NCBI GenBank assembly: GCA_051294375.1
Contig: CM119267.1
Coordinates: 25,559,293-25,623,292 of the forward strand
Direction: 5' to 3'
Source of the DNA: Paraspadella gotoi
Lineage: Eukaryota > Chaetognatha
DNA: 64,000 nucleotides
Shown here: positions 22,642 to 33,813 of the stretch, in pieces
Numbering within the stretch: position 1 is the first letter of the stretch
How the letters are laid out: each line of letters starts with the position of its first letter
Notes under the pieces: generated by a model
Seen by the model: only the letters and a program-made list of their open reading frames with translations
The model's database searches: none
Told to the model about the DNA's origin: nothing
Made by a program: the position numbers and the translations under genes

Positions 22642-25600
22642 ATGAGTCGCTCTTCAAAATCTTTTTCTTCTGTTGACGAAACCGTCGCTTCGTCGAGATC
22701 GTCTCTCCGCCCGACGATGACAACGACAAGGACGACTTCATGGCGGCGTCCGACGACGACGACGACGTCGACGACGGTGTTGCGCGTCAAACAAGACAAC
22801 GACCGACTCCTCGCGCAGAACAAAAAGTTGCTCGTCGAATTGGAGAAAACTTCGCGTTGGTTGGCCGAAGCGCCGGACGCGAGAAAGAGTCCCGTAGCGC
22901 TCGCCAGGTTCTTCTGCTCATCTTTAGATTCTTTTACACTTCATCCCTCTTATTTTTGTGTCTAATCAAGATGAAGGCTTCTCTACCATCAAGGCCTTCT
23001 TCTCTTTCCCCTCTCTTTGTCAGGAACAAACTCTTGTGGAATCTCTTCCCCTTTCTAACATCCCCGAATCGCGGATCAGGTTTTGGAGCTCCCACAACAT
23101 AACGGCGAAACTTCCCTCTCATCTCCCTCCTTTTCTTTCCCCACGTCTCCTTAACGGAGATTGCTTTTTCATAACCATTATAAACACTCGCCCTACTTAC
23201 CTATTTTCCCCGCCGAGATCGTATATACAGAGCTAATTTCCGTTCAAATTTTATACCTATTAGTTATTGGCTTCATCTCTTTCTACCTCCACCCTCTCAG
23301 GATACCCGATGCCTCTTCCTCCGAGGCCCCGCTGGTGGCGTTGCGCTCCGAGTTGGAGGAAGCGGGGGCGGAGTTGGAGGACGAGCGGCGAGTCCGCGCG
23401 ATGGCGGAGAAGCAGCGCGACGAGGCATTGAAGAGCGTGGAGGATTTGAAGGAGAGTCTCGTCGAGGCCAGGAATAAGTGGAAGGTCTCTAGAGTGGTTA
23501 ATACTTGTTCTATTGTATTTGAACGACAATGGGGGAATCAAAATGACCTGATCCCTTAACAATGCTCTGACCATTGAATTTATATTCGATAAAAAACTCC
23601 CGGGTTCACTCCCGGTGTGTCTACCATACGGTTTAACAACGCCAACAACTCATAAGCTATATAAACTGCTGAATTATCGTTAAAAATATTGACTTCACTT
23701 CGCTGTATAATCTTATAATGTAATACTGGATACTGTAATATAATTTTGCAACTTTTATCGTTATAATATAACGATAAAAGTTGCAAAATTATATGCCGTT
23801 ATAACTTAGGAATATCTCCTTTATAATGTTTTAATTATTAAAAGGATCGCGTGCGACGCCTTCAATCTGAATCCGAACAAAAGGCCGTCGCCCTTGATCA
23901 CGTCGAAGCGGAGGCGGCGCGTTTGAGCGCCGACCTCGACGCCGCGCGAGTCGAGGCGGCGTCGTCCGACGAGAGGTGGCGTCGAGATTGGGAGGTCGAG
24001 TCGCGCCGGTCGGAAGAATCGGCGGCCAATTTGGCGGCCACGTTGAGGGATTTGGAGACGACGCGAGCGGAAGTTGAAGCCTTGAAGGACGAGTTGGCCC
24101 ACGCGGAGACTTTGAATGGGTCCTCAAAGAGGAAAGGCTTGAGCGGGTCATCAAGCGGTGCATTAAGGGGCGACGTAGACAGCGGATTGGGTGAGAGAAA
24201 GTCTATCAAATTATCACTACCTTTTCTCTTTTTGTGAAATGGAATTTCACTGTTCAGGTTCCTTCTCCTCTGAATTTCGATTGAGAATTGCGAGGAAAGA
24301 AGCTGAATGGAGTCGAAAGCCGAAGATCCAGGGTAAGTTCGGTCGTCGCGATCACTTTTAATTTACGATTTACTCTTTGCAAGAAGTAATAGATTGAACT
24401 GTCAATTAAATAATTTGGATGAGGACGCCATGTATACTGTATAATGTATATTGTAGTCTAATAGAAAAAACACCTTTCGAATCATAATAGGAAAAAGAAA
24501 ATTCATTCTTATTAAAGTTAAAATTGTTTTGTCATTCGGATTTTGAAAAAGTAATATGAATTTTGTGTATCAATTCTCTTCGAAATAAAAAAATTATTAG
24601 GTTTAAGAGATAACTCTTGATCCCTGGTAACAGGTTGAGTTTAAATGTTTCTTTATTTAATCGCCAACATTAACCCACCTCAATTGAAATAATGATGGTA
24701 TAAAATTTTTTCACCATTTTAAGCAAATTCTCACTGACATAATTCATATTTCCATTGGCTTTGCGATCTTGCTGATGATCAACAGTGATGGTAAAGAAAG
24801 CCTATGGTCCCTCGAACATAAGATAAGATGAGATGAGATAAGATGAGATTAAGTAATAAGCGAGAAGGTATCGTGAATAAGTTTTTCTACGAGACTGTAC
24901 ATCGCGTCATAAGATTGACTGGTAATTAGTGACTTGAACATTGATTGGACCAGCCTTATTTCAATTTTCCTTTTTTTCAACTGGTGTAAACTGTAAAGTG
25001 AAGACTGTGGCGGTATATTCACACCGCCTCACGTCCGCCATCCTTCCAGCCAAATCCATTGGCTCAGAGGGGGAACACACCATCCCAGGCGTAGTGTTCC
25101 ATCCACAGTCCTAACGACTTCCCTCTGCGTTGGCAAAGCGAGACTGTCCTAGGGTAACCGCGCCAGTGACTGGAGGCGTCACTGAGGGTCGGAAGCCCCC
25201 AAAAGCCAACAGTGAGATGCCCCATCCCAATGGGCATCACAGGCAACCCGGCTGTTGCCATAAGTGGTGAGCCCTACTATCGAACACGCAACCTTCTCAG
25301 GGTACGCTACGACAAACGCCTATGCCCTGCCGACTTCGGGTACGCTACGACAAACGCCTATACCCCTGGGTACGCTACGACAAACGCCTATGCCCCCACA
25401 CAACTCGCGCTCTCTCTCTCTCTCCACTATGGTAACAGTCTTGTCAGACACCTCTCAGGCTTGAGGAACCTGAAGTGATGTCTTGGCCGCGGGGATCCTG
25501 TGGCGGTATATCACACCGCCTCACGTCCGCCATCCTTCAGCCAAATCCATTGGCTCAGAGGGGGAACACACCATCCCAGGCGTAGTGTTCCATCCACAGT

Positions 25601-28600
25601 CCTAACGACTTCCCTCTGCGTTGGCCAAAGCGAGACCGTCCTAGGGTAACCGCGCCAGTGACTGGAGGCGTCACTGAGGGTCGGAAAGCCCCCAAAAGCC
25701 AACAGTGAGATGCCCATCCCAATGGGCATCACAGGCAACCCGGCTGTTGCCATAAGACTATTTTTTTCTTTTTCAGACGACGAAGATTCGTCTTCTGTCA
25801 ACGAAGACGACTTCCGGTCAGAGATACGACGCCTCGTGGACGAATCCAAACGCGGCCAGGCGAGACTGCGGGAGATCGAGACCCTCGCGGCCGAGTCGAA
25901 ACGCGGCCAGACGCGCCTCCGAGAAATGGAAGCGCTCGTTCAATCCATGCAGGACGAAAGGTGAGTGTCCGGTTTAGAAACTGCAGAGAGGAAAGTTTTT
26001 TATAATTCACTTTGTCGGTTCGTCGGTCCCACCCCTAAATCTTGTCGGTAAATCATTTTTATCATATCAGAACATCATATTATGCTAAATTAAGCACAAA
26101 AAAAGATGTCCGTTTGTCTTTCTGTCCGTCCGTCCGTCTGTCCGTCCCCCTTAGCAAAAAAACTCCAATTACTCGTGATTGGATGGTTGGATTGGAATGA
26201 AATTTTGTGTGTGGGTAGTAGACCTCCCAGAAATATCACACATTTTTGAAAGTGTTGATTCTTGCCCAAAGTTCTCATTCCAAATTGCTGTGAGAAAACG
26301 AATATCAACCTAAAATTTTTTCGTAATGCCTCTTTATGGGATTTCCTTCGCCACTTTTGGCTGCCGAACTTACTTCCGGTGAAAAAAGACAACAGGTTTG
26401 AAGAACCAAGCAGTTATCGGCGTAGCGATGCTTAGTAAATTTAATTCAAATTATATTTTCTTATAACGCTAATACTTAATTTTTTGTTTTGGTTCACAAT
26501 GATTTAAAACCGAGTTAACAATTAAAAGACTTATATTATTAAAATTGCCATCATTTTTTTTACATAATCGGTTTTGACAAGATTGTCAACTAATTTTTAA
26601 GAAAATTTTTGTATACAATTGAACTTTATGGGCGATTATTCAACCCCATGAGGCGACTATAATTCCCAAAGGGTCCAAAATCAATAGCCAAAAAAAATAT
26701 ATTTTTTTAAAATTATGTATTTTTTTTCTTCTAAACCAGTTTTTTAAATGCTGGGTGGTGAATTTCTTTGAAATCAATATTTTGAAAATAACGAGAAAAT
26801 GTGGTTTTTTTATTTTTTGAATTATGATTAAGGCTTGATTTAAGAAACGGCTTTTTCATTCATTGATTGCTTAAAAAAATTTTATTTCCAAAAAATTAAT
26901 GAACTATGATTTATAAACAATGAGTTAGTTATTAAATAAAAAGCGACAGTTTTGACTTTTAATCCAAGCCTTCTTCAGCGACCTAAAAGATGTCCGTTTT
27001 TAATACATTAAAATTTCAAAATTCAAAACCAAAATAGAGAGAAAATATATTTTTTATTGGTGTTAAAAACCAATGGTTGTGAGATAATTTTGTCTCACGC
27101 TCGCGAGGCAAACATTTCGAACGTTGCCCGTTCCGAATAGAAAAGAGTCGTTTCTCATTTTCTGTGAAACTTATTAGTCCAAAATTCACCGGAGACCCAT
27201 GCTTAAGACAGTCGCGAACGGCAACGTTCGAATGTTTTCCTTCGCGAGCCGTTGAGACCAAAATATCTCACAGTAAAACGGACGTTTTTTGAAGCGGTAC
27301 AACGTATTTAGCTCTGAGGAGAAAACGTAGAAAAAAAAATACGACAACCGGACATGGGATTCGGCTCTGATTAAGACGCGGAATTTGCTCATGAAATAAA
27401 ACAAATTTCACAAAGCAAATTCGCGCTAAAGAAGCTCTCATCAGAGCGGAAACATGTCCATATTTTTTGCTTCACTGTTACATTTGTTTAAACAAGAAAA
27501 ACTTGCTTATCTAAACTTTACCAACTACAACAAAACGAAGAAATTACAATATAAAATCTCATTTTCAATATATAACCGCTTGACTTCCCTCGTTATTTTG
27601 TGTTAAGTTAGTGATATCGGGTGTAGCGTTATTGTAGATTCCCAAACCTCAAAGTGGGATTCCACATGGCCTCTTGTAACCTTCACATTTGAATATGGTC
27701 TTTAAAATTCGCTGTTTTTAATGCCCTTTTAATGGAGACGATCAATTTGATTTGCCAACAATTTTATTATTATGAACGAACATGTTTTCAGCTCCACAAT
27801 TTTGAGCCTTTCAATCAGCGTCAAAGTTCTTTGTGAACTTACAAATTTTTTACAAAACTTCTGGAAAACTTTACCCCCTCTCTATCTCTCTTTCCCCCTC
27901 CCTCTTCTGTCTTTTGTGCCCCAATTCATAAAATTAGTAAAAATCCATATTTATTTAACTTATTTTTACTTCTTTAAAGCATTATTTTGAATCTTTGTAC
28001 TTTTCATTCATTTTTATTCAAAGTAGTTGAAATATTGGGCTATAATTGTTCTTATTATTGTTTATTAGCGAGGATAATGGCGCCACCCTCGAGGTATTAT
28101 AGATCAATTTACTAATAAAATAAATATTAAAAAACATATATGAATATAAACATAACAGTAGATTATTGTTAACTTAAATTCAAAAGATTAGTATTAGAAA
28201 AATCTTTCAAAAATGCAATTATTTCCTTTTTTTTTAAGTTTTGAAATATAATGTAAGTATTTAATAATTTTAGTAATATACATTGTATACATATAATAAT
28301 AAAAAATTAAAAATATTTAGACTATGTATAATTAACCAGAAAATAAGCTTAAAAAATAACTAATTTTTAGTCTAGAAACATTTTATTTTCAAAAAAAACA
28401 ACAGCCTATTTTTGAACCGGAAGTGGTACGCCACATAAAGTGGCGTGGAAAGTCCATAAATCACAACCTGAGGAAATTTTTCATTGTGATATTCGTTTTT
28501 TTTCACTAAAATTGGAATAAGAAACTTTGCGCGAGAAACCAACAACTTTTCTAAAGTAGGTATTTTTGGAGCCCTATGTGGGTAGGAAAGTGTGTTATTG

Positions 28601-31600
28601 AACTGGATATAAGGTTTCGATGGAATCGTTCGAGTTGAAATGAGTTTAAATGGAAAAAACATAAATGACATTAACTTAAATCTTTTTACTAATTTTAACC
28701 CATAATTACTCGAATTAATCATAATTGGATAGATAGATTACGATTACGTTTCGTTGGAATCGAGGAATGGAATGAGTTTGCATGGAAAAAACCAAAGTCA
28801 AGTCGACTTGTTTATGGCTTAGTCATGAATGTTTCAATTTAATTAATTATTTAATTAAATAATTAACTAAGTGAAAAAATGATGCGAGTTGAAAAAATGA
28901 TGCGAGTTGAAAAAATGATGCGAGTTGAAAAAATGATGGCGAGTTGAAAAAATGATGCGAGTTGAAAAAATGATTATTTATTCATTTATTTATTCATTTA
29001 TTTATTCATTTATTTATTTATTCATTTATTTATTTTTTCATTTATTTTTTCATTTATTTATTCATTTATTTATTTATTCATTTATTCATTCATTTATTTA
29101 TTCATTTATTTATTTATTCATTTATTTATTATTCATTTATTTATTTATTCATTCATTTATTCATTCTTTCATTTATTCATTCTTTCATTTATTTATTTAT
29201 TTATTCATTTATTTATTTATTTATTCATTTATTCATTTATTTATTTATTCATTTATTTATTCATTTATTTATTTATTCATTTATTTATTTATTTATTCAT
29301 TTATTTATTCATTTATTTATTCATTTATTTATTCATTTATTTATTCATTTATTTATTTATTATTCATTTATTTATTCATTCATTTATTTATTTATTAATT
29401 CTTTTATTTATTTATTATTCATTTATTCATTTATTCATTCATTTATTCATTCATTTATTTATTTATTCATTTATTTATTTATTCATTTATTTATTTATTC
29501 ATTTATTTATTTATTTATTCAGTTATTTATTTATTCATTTATTTATTCATTTATTTATTTATTCATTTATTTATTTATTTATTTATTCATTTATTTATTC
29601 ATTTATTTATTCATTTATTTATTTATTATTCATTTATTTATTTATTATTCATTTATTTATTTATTATTCATTTATTTATTCATTCATTCATTCATTTACT
29701 TATTTATTCATTTATTTATTTATTCATTCATTCATTTATTCATTCATTCATTTATTCATTTATTTATTCATTCATTTGTTTATTCATTCATTTATTCATT
29801 CATTTATTTATTTATTCATTTATTTATTCATTTATTTATTAATTAATTTATTCATTCATTTATTTATTCATTTATTTATTCATTCATTCATTCATTCATT
29901 TATTAATTTTTTATTCATTCATTTTTTCATTCATTCATTCATTCATTTATTCATTCATTTATTTATTCATTTATTTATTAATTTACCGCTTAATCATCGT
30001 GGGCAGATCCGACATTGTTTTCTCAAACTTGTTTTTTCTTCTTTAACTCTTTAAAAAGAAATCAACTTCGATGCACCGTGGACAAGTTGGAGGAGAGCGG
30101 CGAAGAGGCCAAGCGCCAGTTGAGACTCCAAGAGGATGAGCTCAACAAACGCTCGGCGGAGCTGCAGCAGCGGGACGATCGGCTCAAGAATCGCGCCGTT
30201 CATCTTCAGCAACAGGAGGAACAGATTGAGAATCTATCGTCGCAGCTGCGGCTGATGTTGAAAGAGGCGGAGGAGCTGAAGCAGGAGGCGAGATTAGTGG
30301 AGACGGAGAGCGAGGGTAGGAGAAAAGAGATGGAGAAGTTGAGAAGGAAATTGCAGGAAATTGGAAACGAAAAAGATGAGATGCAGAGGAAAGAGGAGGA
30401 ACTGAGAAGAAATAAAGAGGAGATGATAAAAGAAAAGGAGGAAATGACGAGTAAAGAGACGGAAATGACGACGACGATCGAACGATTGATGAAGGAAAAA
30501 GAAAACATCGAAAAAGAAGCGAAAATCGCTCGCGCAGAATCAACAGCCGCCAATTCAGAAATCTCTCTCCTTCGCGAAGACTTCGCCGCCCGACGCCTTC
30601 AAGCGGACGAAGCAGCCGCAGCCGGCGCAGCGCGTCTTCAGACGCTCCAGCGCGCTCTCGCCCGGACTCGTCAAGAGTTGGCCGATGCTGAGTCTCGCAT
30701 GGAGGCGAACGAGGAAGCGTCGCGTGCCGCCCGAGAGGAGCAGACGGCAGCGGAGAAGGAGGCCGAGAATAAAATCGTTCAATTGGAAAGGCTCGTCCGC
30801 GAATCAGCGGAGGATCGTCGGGCGGCCGAGCGTCGCGGAGATAGCGTCGCTGCTGATTTGGCGGTGGCCGTGGAAGAAGGACGTCGACTCTCGGTGGCAT
30901 TGGATGAGTTTAAAAGATCGGCGGAGGAGGCGAAAGCGGATATAACGGCGGCGAGGGCGAAAGCGAAAGAGGCTGAATTTGAGGCGGCGGCGACGAAGGA
31001 GAAATTAAAAGAAGCGACTCGATCGATCACCGAAATTCGTCGATCGAAAGATGAACTCGAGAGAAAGATAAAAATCGAGGCGAAGGAGACGGAGGACCGA
31101 CTTCAACATCTTCTTTCTGCCGCCGAAGAAGAAGCGCGTTCGGCCAAAGCTCAGCATTTCGCCGACGCCGAAGACCGACGCCGATCTCTCCAGACTCGCG
31201 TGACGCTTCTCGAGGACGCCGAGGCGAGGGCGACGGCGCTCGAATCCCGCGCCGCGGAGCTCGAAGCGGCGCTGGAACGCCGATCTCAGGACGTGGCCGA
31301 ATTAGATGCCGCGTTGGGTCGTCAGCGCGAGGAAGAGGCCCAGCGACGGGCGAGGGCCGAGTCGAATTTAATAGAAGCTCGGGCGGCCTTGGAGGATCGG
31401 GGACGAGCGCTGGTCAACGCCGAAGGCCTTGCCACCAGGGCTGAAGCTGCGGCGGAACAGGAGAGAACTGAACGAGCTGCGGCGGAAGCGCGGATCCTGG
31501 AAATGAAAAGCCTTATGGAATCGTCGGAACGGGACTCTCTTGCAAAATCCCGGGAGTTGGAATGCCTTGTCCGCGAGAGGGACGACCTCCTTGAAACGCT

Positions 31601-33280
31601 CCGCGTCAAGACGGAAGCGTCGGAGAAGACGGAACGGGTCGTCGACGAACAACGTCGTGGGATGAAGCAGCACGCTGCGCAGATTGCCGAGATGGACGCC
31701 GCTATCAGGTCGGATATTTATTTAAGAATATTTAAGAATATATAATTAATGAAATTGATACATCCAATATAAAAATTATCCATTCATTTAATAAATAAAC
31801 TCTCTTGCCCTTGACTCTTGACAGGCTTTTGTGATTTAAGGCCTACATCACTCTTACAAGATAATGACATAGCAAATCCCTGCAAGCTATAATTGAATTA
31901 AACCACGATGCCCGTTATTTTTCTGTCACAGAGAACGCCGCGTGGCCGATGCCGGCGCCATCGCGGGGCTTGAGGCGGAGCTGGCGTCCAGCCTCGGGCT
32001 TCGTGAAAAGGCTGAGCGAGACGCCGAGGAAATGAGGGCGATATTAAGAGAACGCGACTCCACAATAGAGGTTTGGTTTGGTTTGGTTTTATTTGATAGG
32101 ATTTCATTTCATTTCGTTTGTCGACTTCCTTTCGACAGGTGCTGACAGAGACCGGCGAGAGAAGCCGGTCGGAAATTCTCGCTCTTCGCGGAAGAATTAA
32201 GCAACTGGATGATTCCTTCGCGAGCTTGACCAACGAAAAGCGCGACCTGTCGCAGGAGTCGCGCCTGTTGAAGGAAGAACTGCAAGAGCGACACCAACGT
32301 CTGCTCGAATCCACACAGGTTTTACTCAGTTTAATTCGATTAAGTTAAAAGAAAAAGAAAATGTTTGATCACGTTTATTTTTATCTCCGCCGCAGGATCT
32401 TCGCCAAATGGCCGCCGCCACCTCGGCATTGGAGAAACAGCTGGATACTGTGCTGCAAGAGCGGGCGGAGGCGTCCAGATTGGCGGCGGGTGCGGCGGCG
32501 GACGAGACGCGTAAGGCGCATCTCTTGAAGGAAGAGGAGATGAAGAGGGAAATCCGTCGACTCAACTTTTCGATGGAATCCCTCGCCGAGGGTCACCGCG
32601 CGACGCTGGCCGACCGCGATCGACGGATCTCCGCCGCAGCTGCAGAGACTGAGGCGCTCAAGCAGCGGAAGAGTCAGTTGGAAGAGAAGCTTCTAGACTC
32701 GCAGCAACTCATGGCTGGGTTAAAGCAGGAATTGTTGATCAGGATGGGGGGCTCGAGCGAGGGCGGAGAGGAGAGACCGCAAAGAAGAGAAGGTGAAGGC
32801 GTGAAAGCTCCGACTGCGGTGGTGGGCGTGGCAGGCTTGGTAGGGGCGTCGGATGCGTTGGCCGCTTACATGGTTGGTCAAATCGATGACCCACGATCGC
32901 TTTCTCGCCGTCTTCCATCTTCCAATGAAGCTTCGTCGCCGGAATCGCGAATCGCTGAAGAAGGATTTAGAAAATCCATTTCTCTTTCCGCAAAGTCGAC
33001 GCCTCTCGGTACGACCGCCTCAGGAACAAGAGTTTTTGTCCGTTCAGCGAGCGCGGACGCCGCAGCCGCAGCCGCTGCTGCGACTCCCCCCGGTGTCAAA
33101 GTCGCAAACGCTCGGCCGCGCCGCGACTCTTCCTCTTCTTCGGAGGCCGACGCGGAAACGGCGGCGGTGGCGGCGGCGAAAAGACTCGAGCAACTCGAGT
33201 CGCAGTTGAAGGAGACTTCGAAAAAGCGGAGGGACGTCGACGATCGCTTGAAGGGAATTTTGAGAAAGAGGGGAAAGTGA
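22642..33280 (+). CDS. Large coiled-coil protein, unrecognised
   Basis: Nine exons join in frame: 22642-22907, 23301-23484, 23845-24190, 24258-24332, 25777-25960, 30059-31708, 31932-32070, 32139-32318 and 32396-33280, giving 1302 residues. The N-terminus is Ser/Thr/Arg-rich with short TTT runs. From about residue 50 to 1130 it is almost continuous heptad-rich coiled coil, very high in Glu, Arg, Ala and Lys, broken by a linker encoded by exons 4-5 that contains a duplicated ESKRGQ(A/T)RLRE motif. The C-terminus is Ser-rich and ends in another short coiled coil and a basic KRGK tail. There is no catalytic domain. A golgin, centrosomal or cytoskeletal scaffold is possible but nothing identifies it. 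Intron 5 holds over 1 kb of simple repeat. Confidence 0.8.
25006..25261 (+). mobile_element. SINE-like family B, copy 1
   Basis: A 256 bp unit repeated almost identically at 25499-25755. It opens with a hairpin TGGCGGTATATTCACACCGCC and closes with ..GGCTGTTGCCATAA. The last 110 bp align with the 3' half of SINE family A (CGCCAGTGAC, GTCACTG-AGGTC, AAGCCC, GAGATGCC, GGCATCACA). No good B box is visible in the 5' half. Confidence 0.75.
25299..25396 (+). repeat. Three-unit minisatellite between SINE B copies
   Basis: Three copies of GGGTACGCTACGACAAACGC followed by CTATGCCC or CTATACCC, spaced about 30-38 bp apart. Confidence 0.9.
25499..25755 (+). mobile_element. SINE-like family B, copy 2
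   Basis: A near-identical repeat of 25006-25261, ending about 20 bp before coiled-coil gene exon 5. High identity implies recent insertion or tandem duplication. Its tail may supply part of the exon 5 acceptor context. Confidence 0.75.
26020..26390 (-). repeat. Dispersed repeat with GTCC tract and MITE-like end
   Basis: It begins with GGTCCCACCCCT, the terminal sequence of the 8050-8596 MITE, then the TATCAGAACATCATATTATG block shared with 4560-4590, a GTCC tract (26115-26150) and a segment shared in inverted form with the array at 39917-40900 (CACGAGTAATTG and its complement). It is a mosaic of older elements. Confidence 0.5.
28560..28800 (-). repeat. Inverted relative of the 39.9-40.9 kb repeat array
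   Basis: TGTGGGTAGGAAAGTGTG, CATGGAAAAAAC-type text and GAATCGTTCGAGTTGAAATGAG correspond to the reverse complement of the 150 bp unit found several times at 39917-40900. A fragment also lies at 6725-6770. Confidence 0.6.
28874..28973 (+). repeat. 18-bp tandem repeat
   Basis: About 5.5 units of AAAAAATGATGCGAGTTG, one with an extra G, directly abut the TTTA/TTCA tract. Confidence 0.95.
28974..29986 (+). repeat. 1 kb mixed TTTA/TTCA microsatellite
   Basis: Tetranucleotides TTTA and TTCA alternate irregularly for about 1 kb, with occasional TTTT, TTAA or TTTG variants. It lies in intron 5 of the coiled-coil gene, ending about 70 bp before exon 6. Any open frame over it is an artefact of the repeat. 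Confidence 0.97.
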
Positions 33281-33813
33281 GACGGAGAATGGAAGGAATA
33301 TGAAGAATAAGAAATGGAATTGACATATCATTTGATGTGTTACTAAGTAGCCAGCTGTTATTGTTTAACTGTTTTGAAAAGGATAACCAAATTTACTTCA
33401 CTCTGTGTCGTACTGTTGTTCGGAATTCCGTCCAATTCTCTTTCTTCGGTTTGCATGGTCGTTCTCACGAATCTTTCCCTACGCGCGATCGCGATTTCAA
33501 CGCCACTCGATCCGTTTTCGAAAATTAATCCTTTTGTCTCGTTATTGTCAAGCGAAAGTCAAAAAGTCTTAAACCTCATTCCTGTATCTGTGATTCAAAA
33601 CAAAAAACCTAACAAAAAAACAAACTAAAATCTCTTCTTCGTAAAAGATTTTGTTTTCAACTCGTTGCGTCGTCAACGTTACTTCTCAGGATTTATATAT
33701 TCTATATTTTGTCATTGTTTACACGCGTTGCGTATTGGATTTTATTAACTTTATTTTTTATTGTTAACCAGTGAGACTGAAAAAAAGGGAAGAAGCGTCC
33801 TTCTCCTTAAACG
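33281..33813. other. Spacer between coiled-coil and RRM genes
   Basis: No exon is supported. It must hold the 3' UTR of one gene and the promoter of the next. No clear AATAAA or TATA is seen. Confidence 0.5.

Noticed and set aside
23022-23082. Possible extra exon of the coiled-coil gene (EQTLVESLPLSNIPESRI)
   Set aside because: It has acceptor and donor, but including it breaks the frame. Exon 1 (ending 22907) joins 23301 directly in the right phase.
28952-30054. Long open frames of Phe, Ile, Tyr, Leu and Ser repeats
   Set aside because: They are translations of the TTTA/TTCA simple repeat with no coding signature.
30184-30900. 238-codon minus-strand frame opposite the coiled-coil exon 6
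   Set aside because: It mirrors the Glu/Lys-rich coding strand (Ser, Phe, Pro on the reverse), with no splice partners or start context.
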